A DNA stretch of 18,675 nucleotides from Candidatus Buchananbacteria bacterium (lineage in GTDB: Bacteria; Patescibacteriota; Patescibacteriia; 2-01-FULL-39-33), in contig CAIOLF010000065.1 of assembly GCA_903859075.1 (NCBI GenBank), forward strand, positions 1 through 18,675, written 5' to 3'. The notes below the pieces were generated by a model. The model was not told the DNA's origin, made no database searches, and saw only the letters and a list, made by a program, of their open reading frames with translations. The position numbers were made by a program, and so were the translations under genes. Positions 1 to 6,830 of the stretch are shown here, piece by piece (position 1 is the stretch's first letter; the number at the start of each line of letters is the position of its first letter).

Positions 1-78
1 ATTTTTCCGCTCCCCGCCACCGCAGGCGGCGACCAAATTATACGGAATTTCATAATCAAAATGCAATTGGCGGTTTTG
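1..78. repeat. Left copy of 78-bp perfect inverted repeat
   Basis: Bases 1-78 are the exact reverse complement of 1515-1592, which lie inside the 3' end of the serine recombinase gene. The match stops sharply after base 78. It reaches base 1 of the window, so the repeat may be longer to the left. Read on the minus strand it encodes the same C-terminal residues as the recombinase, in the same frame. It may be an end of an invertible segment, a remnant of a second recombinase copy, or an assembly fold-back. Confidence 0.95.
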
Positions 79-79
79 T

Positions 80-95
80 CTGAATATTAATTCAG
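80..95. repeat. 16-bp palindrome beside the inverted repeat
   Basis: CTGAATATTAATTCAG is a palindrome with 6-base arms around ATTA. It begins two bases inside the left inverted repeat and lies 60 bases upstream of the recombinase start. It could be an operator for the recombinase, a recombination core site or a hairpin; the sequence does not decide between them. Confidence 0.5.
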
Positions 96-155
96 GTAAA
101 AGAAAATTTTTATGTTTATTTGTCATTATTAGAATTAAATTATCATTAGAAATAT

Positions 156-1673
156 ATGAGATATTTTATCTACGCTCGCAAGAGCACCGAAGACGAGGAT
201 CGTCAGGTCTTAAGTATCGAAGCTCAGGTTACTGAGCTAAAAGAATTTGCCGCCAAAGAAAAACTGGAAATTGCCGATTCATTCTTTGAATCAAAAACCG
301 CCAAAGAACCGGGCCGAAAAATTTTCGGCGAAATGCTGGCCAAGATAGAGCAAGGCCAAGCTGATGGCATCCTGTCGTGGCATCCAGACCGCTTGGCGCG
401 TAATTCTGTCGATGGTGGCAAGATTATCCACATGGTTGATAGAGGAGTGATAAAAGCCCTCAAATTCCCTTGCTTTTGGTTTGAGCCTACTCCACAAGGT
501 TTGTTCATGCTCAATATCGCGTTCGGCCAATCAAAATATTTTGTGGACAATTTGCGAGAGAATGTTAAACGAGGTTTAAGACAAAAGCTAAGGAACGGCG
601 TTTGGCCGTCTTTTGCGCCAGTGGGCTATCTTAATAATGCGAGAACACGAGGAATTGATGTCGATCCTGCTAAAAGCGTGATGATCAAGAAAGTGTTTGA
701 ATTATACGCCACTGGCCAATATTCGCTTTTGTCTTTAGTAAACTGGTGCGAAGCTCATAACCTGACTGGCGGCTATCATCGCAAATTGTCCATGAATGCG
801 ATATTCAGCATGTTGCAAAATATTTTCTACCTTGGCCTAATGAGATACAAGGGCGAAGTATTTGAGGGTACTCATGAGCCGTTAATATCAAAGAAATTGT
901 TTGAAGAAGTGCAAAAAGTGCGAAATACCCGAGCGAGAACACGAAAAAAATTACATCGTGACTTTGCATTTACGGGACTGATGAAATGCTCGTGTGGCTG
1001 CTCCATAACCGCGGAAACCCAGAAAGGCCACAACTATTATCGTTGTACGAAAAAACGAGGCGAATGCACCGAAAAGCACTTTTTGCGCGAGGAAGAATTA
1101 GAATCACAAATCAAACAATATCTTCAAACAATTGCTTTGTCCGACCAAGACCAGGAGAAAATAATGGCTGAGCTGGATAAAGACGAGCTAACAGCAAAAG
1201 AACAAGCTCAAGACAATATTCAAAATCTTAAAAGCGAGTTAGAAAACATCAACCGACAATTAGAGAAATTGCTGGATGTCTATTTGAGTGACACAATCTC
1301 GACTGAAGAATATACTTCTAGAAAACAAAAAATCCTAACTCGGAAGTTAGAACTTAATGAGAGAATCAAAGATTTTGAACAAAACAACTGGTCTTGGGTC
1401 GAACCGGCTCGTGAGTTTATTTTATCGCTCAACAAAGCCGATAATTTACTGCGAAGTTCTGAAAAGTCGGAACTGGCCGCATTTCTAAAAAATATCGGGT
1501 CGAACCGCATTTTGCAAAACCGCCAATTGCATTTTGATTATGAAATTCCGTATAATTTGGTCGCCGCCTGCGGTGGCGGGGAGCGGAAAAATTTGACTAA
1601 TTCGTTCTGGTGCGCCCAGCAGGATTCGAACCTACAACCTTCTGGTCCGAAGCCAGACACTCTATCCAGTTGA
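156..1673 (+). CDS. Large serine recombinase
   Basis: Site-specific DNA recombinase of the large serine (resolvase/integrase) family. The N-terminal catalytic domain opens YARKSTED with the likely nucleophile Ser10 and contains a DRLARN motif near residue 80. A recombinase domain follows (VPVGY-like segment near 160, here FAPVGY), then a zinc ribbon around residues 279-306 (CSCGC and later paired cysteines) and a Leu/Glu-rich coiled coil near 350-410. This order is typical of large serine integrases and the length of about 505 residues is normal. The last 20 or so residues come from reading the antisense strand of tRNA-Arg, so the native C-terminus is uncertain. No Shine-Dalgarno motif precedes the ATG. 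Residues encoded by 1515-1592 are duplicated in inverted orientation upstream. No accompanying element cargo is visible, so it could be a solitary or domesticated recombinase. Confidence 0.93.
   Translation: MRYFIYARKSTEDEDRQVLSIEAQVTELKEFAAKEKLEIADSFFESKTAKEPGRKIFGEMLAKIEQGQADGILSWHPDRLARNSVDGGKIIHMVDRGVIKALKFPCFWFEPTPQGLFMLNIAFGQSKYFVDNLRENVKRGLRQKLRNGVWPSFAPVGYLNNARTRGIDVDPAKSVMIKKVFELYATGQYSLLSLVNWCEAHNLTGGYHRKLSMNAIFSMLQNIFYLGLMRYKGEVFEGTHEPLISKKLFEEVQKVRNTRARTRKKLHRDFAFTGLMKCSCGCSITAETQKGHNYYRCTKKRGECTEKHFLREEELESQIKQYLQTIALSDQDQEKIMAELDKDELTAKEQAQDNIQNLKSELENINRQLEKLLDVYLSDTISTEEYTSRKQKILTRKLELNERIKDFEQNNWSWVEPAREFILSLNKADNLLRSSEKSELAAFLKNIGSNRILQNRQLHFDYEIPYNLVAACGGGERKNLTNSFWCAQQDSNLQPSGPKPDTLSS
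1515..1592. repeat. Right copy of 78-bp perfect inverted repeat
   Basis: This is the partner of bases 1-78, inside the coding sequence for the recombinase C-terminus. Within it a GC-rich stretch near 1562-1586 can itself form a short CGCC/GGCG hairpin. The copy ends 15 bases before the CCA end of tRNA-Arg. Confidence 0.95.
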
Positions 1674-1684
1674 GCTATGGGCGC
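1608..1684 (-). tRNA. tRNA-Arg (anticodon TCG)
   Basis: On the minus strand a full cloverleaf can be drawn: acceptor GCGCCCA/TGGGCGC, D stem GCTC/GAGT, anticodon stem TCTGG/CCAGA with loop CTTCGGA (anticodon TCG), T stem GTAGG/CCTGC with loop TTCGAAT, discriminator A and an encoded CCA. It is 77 nt including CCA. Anticodon TCG reads CGN arginine codons. The recombinase frame overlaps it antisense. Confidence 0.96.
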
Positions 1685-1714
1685 GCGTCCGGCGATATGC
1701 CATCAGTAGAAATT

Positions 1715-1743
1715 ATTTTAGCAGAATTTTTTATATAAATCAA
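1715..1743 (-). promoter_or_regulatory. Promoter for tRNA-Arg
   Basis: On the minus strand TTGATT (1743-1738) and TAAAAT (1720-1715) are separated by 17 bases, about 30 bases upstream of the tRNA 5' end. The spacing matches a sigma-70 type promoter. Confidence 0.55.
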
Positions 1744-1834
1744 GAAAAAGAAAACGAGAACGGCCAATTAAGTGGACTATCCTCGTGCTGATGGTTGATG
1801 GATGTTTTGGTGCGCAGGGGGGGCTATGTCGCGG

Positions 1835-2866
1835 CTATGCCAGGTCTTCTTTGGCGACAAATCGGACGTTGACCCCGGCGTCGCGAACGATCTTGAGCCC
1901 GTTGTTGGGATAGACGCCCTCCAGCAGGATCAGCGTATCAATGCCGGTGCCGACAATCGATTTGGCGCAAACCTCGCAGGGTTCGGCCGTCACATACATC
2001 GTCGCTCCGGCCGTGGAAGCACCGACGCCGCTCGCGAGCATCTTGTCGAAGGCCATTTGTTCGGCATGGAGCGCCCGGCAACGCTCAATTCGCTCGCCCG
2101 ATTTGATACCCTCCGCCTCGCGCAGACAGCCGACCTCGGCGCAGAGTTCCTCTCCGGGAATTTGGGCATTCCAGCCGATGGAAACAGCATTGTCATGTTT
2201 GACGATGACGCAGCCGAATTTCCTGGTTTGGCCGATTAGGCGCCCTTTGGGGTCGCGCAGATATTTGCCTTTTTCGTCGCGCTGGCAACCGCGGGCGCAA
2301 TTGGATCGGTCCGAAGCGGCAACGGCGATTTTCATGTAAAAGACATCTCGCTGTGCGATTTCCAGCGCGTATTGGGTCGTGCCCAGTTTGATGACGTCCA
2401 TGCCGGTGCTGCCGAAACCGCCAACCCCGCGCCGGGTGTCCGGCAAAGACTCGACTTTTTCAAACGTCGGAATTTCCACCGCCGCGAAAATCAGTTGCGC
2501 GATCCGTTGGCCCTTTTCGATCATAAACGGTTCGTCGCTGCGGTTACGCAACAGGACGCCGACATTGCCGCGGAAGTCCGGGTCGATGGTGCCGGGAGCA
2601 TTTCCTAGTTCGATGCCATGTTTGTTGGCCATGCCGCTGCGCGGGCGCACCTGGCATTCGATCGGCCAAGGCAGGGCGAAGCGGACGCCGATGCCGATGA
2701 GCACTTTCTCGCCCGGCATCAGAGTAAAGGGCAATTCCCCGTCGTATTCCTTAGTGTCGATATTTAGGGGAGCGTAGGCATAAGCATCAAAGCCGACCGC
2801 TCCGTCGGAAGCTCGCTCCGGAATATGCGCATCAGAAAACAGCTTTATTACCGGTATCGTCTTCAT
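1835..2866 (-). CDS. Fused dUTPase / dCMP deaminase
   Basis: A two-domain enzyme predicted to make dUMP, the thymidylate synthase substrate, from both dUTP and dCMP. Residues 1-155 carry the five motifs of trimeric dUTPase: PERASDGAVGFDAYA (15-30), RPRSGMA (74-80), GTIDPDFRGNVGV with likely catalytic Asp95 (92-104), EKGQRIAQLIF (117-127) and the glycine-rich RGVGGFGSTG (146-155). Residues 175-340 are a zinc-dependent deoxycytidylate deaminase: HAE (267-269) and PCEVC (296-300) supply the zinc ligands and catalytic Glu269, and GCLRE and SGER precede them. An extra segment (about 193-216) separates the first helix from the GCVIVK strand. Motif 3 has Phe98 where many dUTPases have Tyr. The start follows AAGGAG by 7 bases. 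GC content looks higher than in most neighbours, suggesting transfer. Family assignment of both halves is firm; activity of both is inferred. Confidence 0.93.
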   Translation of the reverse strand: MKTIPVIKLFSDAHIPERASDGAVGFDAYAYAPLNIDTKEYDGELPFTLMPGEKVLIGIGVRFALPWPIECQVRPRSGMANKHGIELGNAPGTIDPDFRGNVGVLLRNRSDEPFMIEKGQRIAQLIFAAVEIPTFEKVESLPDTRRGVGGFGSTGMDVIKLGTTQYALEIAQRDVFYMKIAVAASDRSNCARGCQRDEKGKYLRDPKGRLIGQTRKFGCVIVKHDNAVSIGWNAQIPGEELCAEVGCLREAEGIKSGERIERCRALHAEQMAFDKMLASGVGASTAGATMYVTAEPCEVCAKSIVGTGIDTLILLEGVYPNNGLKIVRDAGVNVRFVAKEDLA

Positions 2867-2928
2867 TGGTCGTTCTCCTTTTCATTTGATTACAAAATGT
2901 GATGTACGATTGTTTCTCCTTGGCCTTC

Positions 2929-2957
2929 AATTTATATTAAAAGCATTCAAATGTCAA
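2929..2957 (-). promoter_or_regulatory. Promoter for the dUTPase-deaminase gene
   Basis: On the minus strand a consensus TTGACA (2957-2952) is followed after 17 bases by TAAATT (2934-2929), or after 15 bases by TATAAA (2936-2931). The leader to the start codon is about 60 nt and contains two AAGGAG motifs; the proximal one sets the start. Confidence 0.6.
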
Positions 2958-2983
2958 TCAGACAAAATTATGGCGAATAAAAT

Positions 2984-3011
2984 AAAAAAGCCCCGTTATC
3001 GGGGCTTTTTT
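2984..3011 (-). terminator. Intrinsic terminator downstream of pilT
   Basis: A perfect 12-bp stem (AAAAAAGCCCCG with CGGGGCTTTTTT) closes on a TTAT loop, and both sides can provide a U-tract. It lies 27 bases beyond the pilT stop and separates that operon from the dUTPase gene. It could act in both directions, but no plus-strand gene reads into it. Confidence 0.9.
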
Positions 3012-3037
3012 ATAAAATATATTTTTTATTAACTGCC

Positions 3038-4075
3038 TTAATAGCTGTTAGACGGGGCGTAGAGATTGGCTTCCATTGTTTCCTTGGTGATCACTCCTTC
3101 TTTATATAATTTTATTAAAGCATTTTCCATGGTAATCATGCCTTCCCGGGCGCTAGTCTGGATGGTATTTTTGATTTGGGAAATTTTGTTTTCTCGGATC
3201 ATATTGGCGATGGCGGAATTATTGATGAGTATCTCGCGAGCCGCCACGCGGCCGCCGTTTTTCCTGGGCACCAGGCGCTGAGTGATGACGCCTTGCAGAA
3301 TGGTGGATAGCTGCATGCGGATTTGATTTTGCTGGAAAGGCGGGAAAATATCGATAATACGATCAACGGTCTGAGCCGCGCTGTAAGTGTGCAAGGTGGC
3401 AAACACCAAATGCCCGGTTTCCGCCAGAGTGATAGTGGTAGCAATCGTTTCTAAGTCGCGCATTTCACCGACCATGATAATGTTAGGGTCTTGGCGCAGA
3501 ACGTGGATCAGCCCGTTTTGGAAGGAGAGCATATCGGTAGCCAGCTGACGCTGGCGGATCAAGCTCTTGTCAGGTTTGAAAATGAATTCGATCGGATCTT
3601 CAAAAGTGATGATGTTGGCTCGGCGGTTTTTATTGATGTAATTAATCATCGCCGCGAGTGAGGTGGATTTACCGCAGCCGGTCGGACCGGTGACGATAAT
3701 CAGACCTCGGTCGAGGTTGCATAATTCAAACAGGATTGGCGGCATGCCCACGTCCTCCATTGAAGGGATCTCCGCGGGAATTGTTCTGGCGGACAGGCCG
3801 ATGTTGCCTTTTTCCCAATGCAGATTGATGCGAAAGCGGTAGCCATTCTTGGATTCATAGGCCAGATCCAGCTCTTTTTCCAAGATGAATTTCTTGAAGC
3901 GATTTTCATCGATAATTTCCTTGACCATGGTCTCAATTTCTTTGGGCAAGAGCGGTTTTTTGTCTATTTCCTTAAGCTCGCCGTCGATGCGCATGTAAGG
4001 CGGCAAGTTGGCCAGCAAGTGGACATCAGAGGCCTGCTGTTTGGCTGCTTTTTGCAGCAAACTTTCTAAGGTCAT
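3038..4075 (-). CDS. pilT: Type IV pilus retraction ATPase PilT
   Basis: Hexameric secretion-superfamily ATPase that powers pilus retraction (twitching, DNA uptake) at the inner face of the membrane. The N-terminal PAS-like domain contains ASDVHL (15-20). The ATPase core has Walker A GPTGCGKST (130-138), the Asp box EDPIE (159-163), Walker B with Glu204 (NIIMVGEMRD) and the His box TLAETGHLVFATLHT (216-230). The C-terminal IANMIRENK (near 289-297) matches the AIRNLIRE-type motif that marks PilT rather than PilB. Length of 345 residues is normal. It starts 15 bases after the RNase III stop without a Shine-Dalgarno motif, so it is probably co-transcribed with rnc. No other pilus gene is present in the window. 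Confidence 0.95.
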   Translation of the reverse strand: MTLESLLQKAAKQQASDVHLLANLPPYMRIDGELKEIDKKPLLPKEIETMVKEIIDENRFKKFILEKELDLAYESKNGYRFRINLHWEKGNIGLSARTIPAEIPSMEDVGMPPILFELCNLDRGLIIVTGPTGCGKSTSLAAMINYINKNRRANIITFEDPIEFIFKPDKSLIRQRQLATDMLSFQNGLIHVLRQDPNIIMVGEMRDLETIATTITLAETGHLVFATLHTYSAAQTVDRIIDIFPPFQQNQIRMQLSTILQGVITQRLVPRKNGGRVAAREILINNSAIANMIRENKISQIKNTIQTSAREGMITMENALIKLYKEGVITKETMEANLYAPSNSY

Positions 4076-4090
4076 ATTTGAAAATTTAGA

Positions 4091-4783
4091 TTAATTCCAA
4101 TTTTTGATCTCTAGCGCGTTTTTCGCCGCCTCGGTCTGGGCTTCTTGTTTGCTGCTGCCAGCTCCGGTGGCGATGAGTTCTTTATCCAGATAGACGCCGA
4201 CTTTAAAGGTTTTGGCATGATCCGGGCCGCTCGAGCTGATAACTTTATAGATTGGAGTAACCCCGGCTTTTTCTTGGGCCCGTTCTTGAAAATTGCTTTT
4301 GGCATCGATGTACAGCTTGTTAGCCAGGATATTCTCGAGTTTGCTGATTATATGGGCGGTAATAAACTTTTTGGCTGAAGCTGATCCTAAGTCGAGATAA
4401 ATAGCGCCGATAATCGCTTCGACGGCGTTGGCCATGATATATTGTCGGGCTTTTGAATTTTTGTCTTTGGCTTCGCCGCGGCTGAGCATGATGAATTGTT
4501 CAATGCCTAATTCTTTGGCGACAGCGGCCAGCGATGTGCCATTGACCAAGCTGGCGCGCCAATTGGTCAGCTCACCTTCCGGGTTGGGGTAATTTTTGTA
4601 GAGATATTCGGTTACGACCAGCTCCAGGATCGCATCGCCCAAAAATTCCAATCGCTCATTATGATCCAGTTCGAATTCAGGGTGTTCATTGAGATAAGAG
4701 CGATGAACAATTGCTTGGGTGAGGAGATCTGGGTTTTTGAACTTCAGGCCGATGCTTTTCTCCAATAAGTTGATATCGGACAT
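4091..4783 (-). CDS. rnc: Ribonuclease III
   Basis: Double-strand-specific endoribonuclease for rRNA and mRNA processing. The catalytic domain has the family signature NERLEFLGDAIL (42-53) and a second acidic motif NAVEAIIGAIYLD (119-131), which supply the Mg2+-binding Glu and Asp residues. A double-stranded RNA-binding domain fills about 160-228, ending in the SKQEAQTEAAKNAL helix. At 230 residues it is full length. It lies between nusB and pilT on the minus strand, 79 bases after nusB, and the start has no Shine-Dalgarno motif. The nusB-rnc pairing makes sense because both act on rRNA transcripts; pilT is an unrelated passenger. Confidence 0.96.
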   Translation of the reverse strand: MSDINLLEKSIGLKFKNPDLLTQAIVHRSYLNEHPEFELDHNERLEFLGDAILELVVTEYLYKNYPNPEGELTNWRASLVNGTSLAAVAKELGIEQFIMLSRGEAKDKNSKARQYIMANAVEAIIGAIYLDLGSASAKKFITAHIISKLENILANKLYIDAKSNFQERAQEKAGVTPIYKVISSSGPDHAKTFKVGVYLDKELIATGAGSSKQEAQTEAAKNALEIKNWN

Positions 4784-4862
4784 AATTTAACTAGGCATTA
4801 AAATATGAAAACATTAAAACAAAACTGCCTGCTTGAATGATCTCAGATTTTTATGCGATTTA

Positions 4863-5345
4863 TTAATTAGTTTTTTCTTCGGAATTTTCCGGTTTAGTTG
4901 CTGCTTCCGCCGCCTTTTTCTTATCGATCTCTTTTTCGCCGATTTCCTTAAAGATCGCTCCCAGTACGCCGTTGACGAACTTGCCGGACGATTCGCCGCC
5001 GAAATTTTTGGCCAGTTCAATCGCTTCGTTAATGGCTACTTTAGCAGGAATATTAGGATCATATTTTAATTCAAAAGCGCCAAGACGCAGAACATTGCGA
5101 TCAACAATAGTGATTTGTTCCAGCGGCCATTCCGGGGCATATTTGGTAATCAGACCGTCAATTTCCGCTTGATGCTCGATAACGCCGTGGATGAGGTGTT
5201 CGATAAATCCGCCATCGTCAAAATCCGGAGCAAAGGACTCCTTGTCATTTTTTAGGATGTCGTCGACATTTTCCCTGTGATCATTAAAATCCCACTGGTA
5301 CAACGTCTGGACGGCAATCGTGCGGGCGAGATGGCGGTTGGACAT
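4863..5345 (-). CDS. nusB: Transcription antitermination factor NusB
   Basis: All-helical RNA-binding factor that joins NusE (S10) on boxA RNA in rRNA antitermination complexes. The N-terminus SNRHLARTIAVQTLYQWDF carries the Arg-rich start and the A-(V/L)-Q-x-LY-x-W pattern of NusB. The C-terminal half shows DRNVLRLGAFEL followed by KVAINEAIELAKNFGGESSGKFVNGVLGAI, the most conserved part of the family. The last 20 residues are a Lys/Glu-rich tail beyond the usual domain. At 160 residues it is slightly long because of that tail. Start ATG has no Shine-Dalgarno motif. It probably belongs to an L32-nusB-rnc-pilT transcript. Confidence 0.93.
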   Translation of the reverse strand: MSNRHLARTIAVQTLYQWDFNDHRENVDDILKNDKESFAPDFDDGGFIEHLIHGVIEHQAEIDGLITKYAPEWPLEQITIVDRNVLRLGAFELKYDPNIPAKVAINEAIELAKNFGGESSGKFVNGVLGAIFKEIGEKEIDKKKAAEAATKPENSEEKTN

Positions 5346-5366
5346 AATTATTTTAAAATATCTAAG

Positions 5367-5409
5367 TACTAATCTCTAATTTCTAAAATTTAGAAATTAG
5401 ATATTAGGA
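5367..5409. repeat. AT-rich intergenic palindrome between nusB and rpmF
   Basis: Left arm 5367-5387 and right arm 5389-5409 are inverted with about 18 of 21 positions complementary; the central TTCTAAA/TTTAGAA part is perfect. The words TACTAAT and TATTAGG recall the longer palindromes at 5720 and 11081. It lies just beyond the L32 stop on the minus strand and would form a hairpin in the shared transcript. Confidence 0.8.
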
Positions 5410-5416
5410 ATCAAAA

Positions 5417-5665
5417 TTATTTTTTGGCGGCTTTTTCCTTGGTCTTTTCTTTCCTTTCCTGGGCTTTCTGTTTGGTTGTCTTAGCCTTGACTTTGATTTT
5501 GATGGCTTGGCGTCCTTTGTAGGTGCCGCAGAAGGCGCAAGCGACATGAGGCCGGACCGGTTTGCCGCATTTGGCGCACTTACTCAGAGCGGCTGGCTTT
5601 AACGCGAAATGGGAGGCGCGATCTCTCTTGGAAGTTTTAGTTCTCCTTTTGCTGGGTAAACCCAT
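5417..5665 (-). CDS. rpmF: 50S ribosomal protein L32
   Basis: Small zinc-ribbon protein of the large ribosomal subunit. The N-terminus MGLPSKRRTKTSKRDR is the usual basic start (often MAVPKRKTSKSR in relatives), and four cysteines, Cys30, Cys33, Cys43 and Cys46, form a CxxC...CxxC zinc site ending in GTYKGRQ. The 82-residue product is longer than the usual 55-60 residues because of a Lys/Glu/Ala-rich tail from about residue 57, a low-complexity basic extension that could bind rRNA. The start has no Shine-Dalgarno motif and an AT-rich leader. It probably begins the transcript that continues to nusB, rnc and pilT. Confidence 0.95.
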   Translation of the reverse strand: MGLPSKRRTKTSKRDRASHFALKPAALSKCAKCGKPVRPHVACAFCGTYKGRQAIKIKVKAKTTKQKAQERKEKTKEKAAKK

Positions 5666-5719
5666 AGAATTTAATTATTAATTTTTCAGATTACTTTTTT
5701 ATAGTAACATAAAATCGTG

Positions 5720-5830
5720 AAAACAGCAAACCGTGAATATACTAATTTTACGAATATATGAATTCTAATTAAAAAAATTATTTAATTCGTATATTCGCGT
5801 ATTATTCGTAAATTCGTGGTTTGCTATTTT
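5720..5830. repeat. Long AT-rich palindrome between rpmF and the RluD-type gene
   Basis: Two arms of about 50 bases (5720-5770 and 5777-5830) are imperfect inverted copies; both start or end with the word AGCAAACC/GGTTTGCT and share repeated ACGAAT and GAATAT words. The right arm covers the last bases and stop codon of the RluD-type gene. It resembles the palindrome at 11081-11200, suggesting a dispersed family. Confidence 0.85.
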
Positions 5831-6783
5831 AGTTTTTTTTCAAACTTGGCTAGCAGAGCCGGCAGCTTGCTTTTAAAATGATAAACTTTGCCGTCCGGAC
5901 CGGTAAAAATCAATTCGGCGGCATGGAGGAAAATGCGTCCCGGATTATTTCTGGGCTTAAGTTTTGGATGATAAAGTTTGTCCCCGACAACCGGCGTGCC
6001 ATAAGACAGCAAATGGACGCGGATCTGGTGGGTGCGCCCAGTAAGGATTTCTACTTCAAGCAGAGTGAAATTGCGAAAACGTTTGATGACGCGGAAGCGG
6101 GAGATGGCCTTTTTACCATCCTGATTTAGCGGCCTGGCGGCAAACAGCCCTGGCTTGGTTCTAGAGCGGCCGATAGGAAAATTGATCTCGTCCTCATCGC
6201 GCGGCACCGCGCCTTCAACCAAAGCTAGATATTTTTTGATAATAGTATGATTTTTGAACTGCTGTTTGAAATAATCAAAAGCAGCCTGGGTTTTAGGTAT
6301 CAGCATCAGGCCGGAGACGTCTTTGTCCAGCCGGTGAACAATCGCCGGCCGTGTCGGATCTTCGCCGATCTGCTTGAGCTGGGGATATTTTTCCATGATC
6401 CAATCGACAATAGTGCCGAATTTATTGGTATCGGTCGGATGGACTAGGATGCCAGACGGCTTTTCGATTATTAAGAAATCATTCGTCTCTTTAATTACTT
6501 TTATCTTGGAAAATTTTTTTGATTTGACGAATTCCTCGCGGGTTATCCGAGTGGAGTGTTCTGCAGTTGATTTTTTTTCTTCCGCTTCCTTGATTTCAAG
6601 TAAATCCTGATTTTTCAGGAAATGATGCGGCAGGATGCTGCGGCCGTTTATCAAAACGGTGCCGTCTTTGACGGCTTTTTGTATCTGGGAGCGCGAAATT
6701 TCTGGAAAACGCTCAACCAGAAATTTATCCAGACGCTTCCCGGCATGTTCTTGGTCAATGGTGATTTTTTCTATTGCTAGCAT
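5824..6783 (-). CDS. RluD-type 23S rRNA pseudouridine synthase
   Basis: RluA/RluD-family enzyme that converts uridine to pseudouridine, most likely in 23S rRNA; the exact target cannot be read from sequence. An N-terminal S4 RNA-binding domain spans about residues 14-62 (RLDKFLVERFP...SRSQIQKAVKDGTVLING split over the domain). The catalytic domain follows, with the signature HRLDKDVSGLM holding the catalytic Asp153, and the later motifs KKYLALVEG and LTGRTHQIRVHL. About 30 charged residues (66-95) link the two domains. At 319 residues it is typical. A perfect 12-bp hairpin lies 12 bases upstream of the start, where a ribosome would bind, so structure may modulate translation. Confidence 0.93.
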   Translation of the reverse strand: MLAIEKITIDQEHAGKRLDKFLVERFPEISRSQIQKAVKDGTVLINGRSILPHHFLKNQDLLEIKEAEEKKSTAEHSTRITREEFVKSKKFSKIKVIKETNDFLIIEKPSGILVHPTDTNKFGTIVDWIMEKYPQLKQIGEDPTRPAIVHRLDKDVSGLMLIPKTQAAFDYFKQQFKNHTIIKKYLALVEGAVPRDEDEINFPIGRSRTKPGLFAARPLNQDGKKAISRFRVIKRFRNFTLLEVEILTGRTHQIRVHLLSYGTPVVGDKLYHPKLKPRNNPGRIFLHAAELIFTGPDGKVYHFKSKLPALLAKFEKKLK

Positions 6784-6795
6784 GTATTATAGTTT

Positions 6796-6825
6796 AATAT
6801 ACCGCAGTTTTATCTGCGGTATATT
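6796..6825. repeat. Perfect 12-bp hairpin between the glyS stop and the RluD-type start
   Basis: AATATACCGCAG (6796-6807) and CTGCGGTATATT (6814-6825) pair perfectly around a 6-base loop. On the minus-strand transcript it follows the glyS stop by five bases and precedes the next start by 12. No U-run follows in that direction, so it is not a standard terminator; a processing site or translational control element is more likely. Confidence 0.8.
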
Positions 6826-6830
6826 ATTAT

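Larger units (their letters stand above)
1..126 (-). pseudogene. Partial minus-strand ORF with recombinase-like C-terminus
   Basis: From an ATG at 126-124 an open frame runs leftwards off the window edge for 42 codons. It begins MTNKHKNFLLPELIF and then continues into the residues QNRQLHFDYEIPY shared with the recombinase C-terminus through the inverted repeat. There is no Shine-Dalgarno motif and the frame is incomplete, so it may be a truncated recombinase remnant or just the repeat read in a permissive frame. The shared reading frame is the only reason to record it. Confidence 0.3.

Noticed and set aside
1802..2777. Plus-strand ORFs of 78-145 codons
   Set aside because: They are antisense to the dUTPase-deaminase gene, which shows complete family motifs; the GC-rich sequence leaves opposite frames open.
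1..2866. Genomic island bounded by attL and attR
   Set aside because: The only long repeat is inverted rather than direct, and no second copy of the tRNA 3' end is present in the window.
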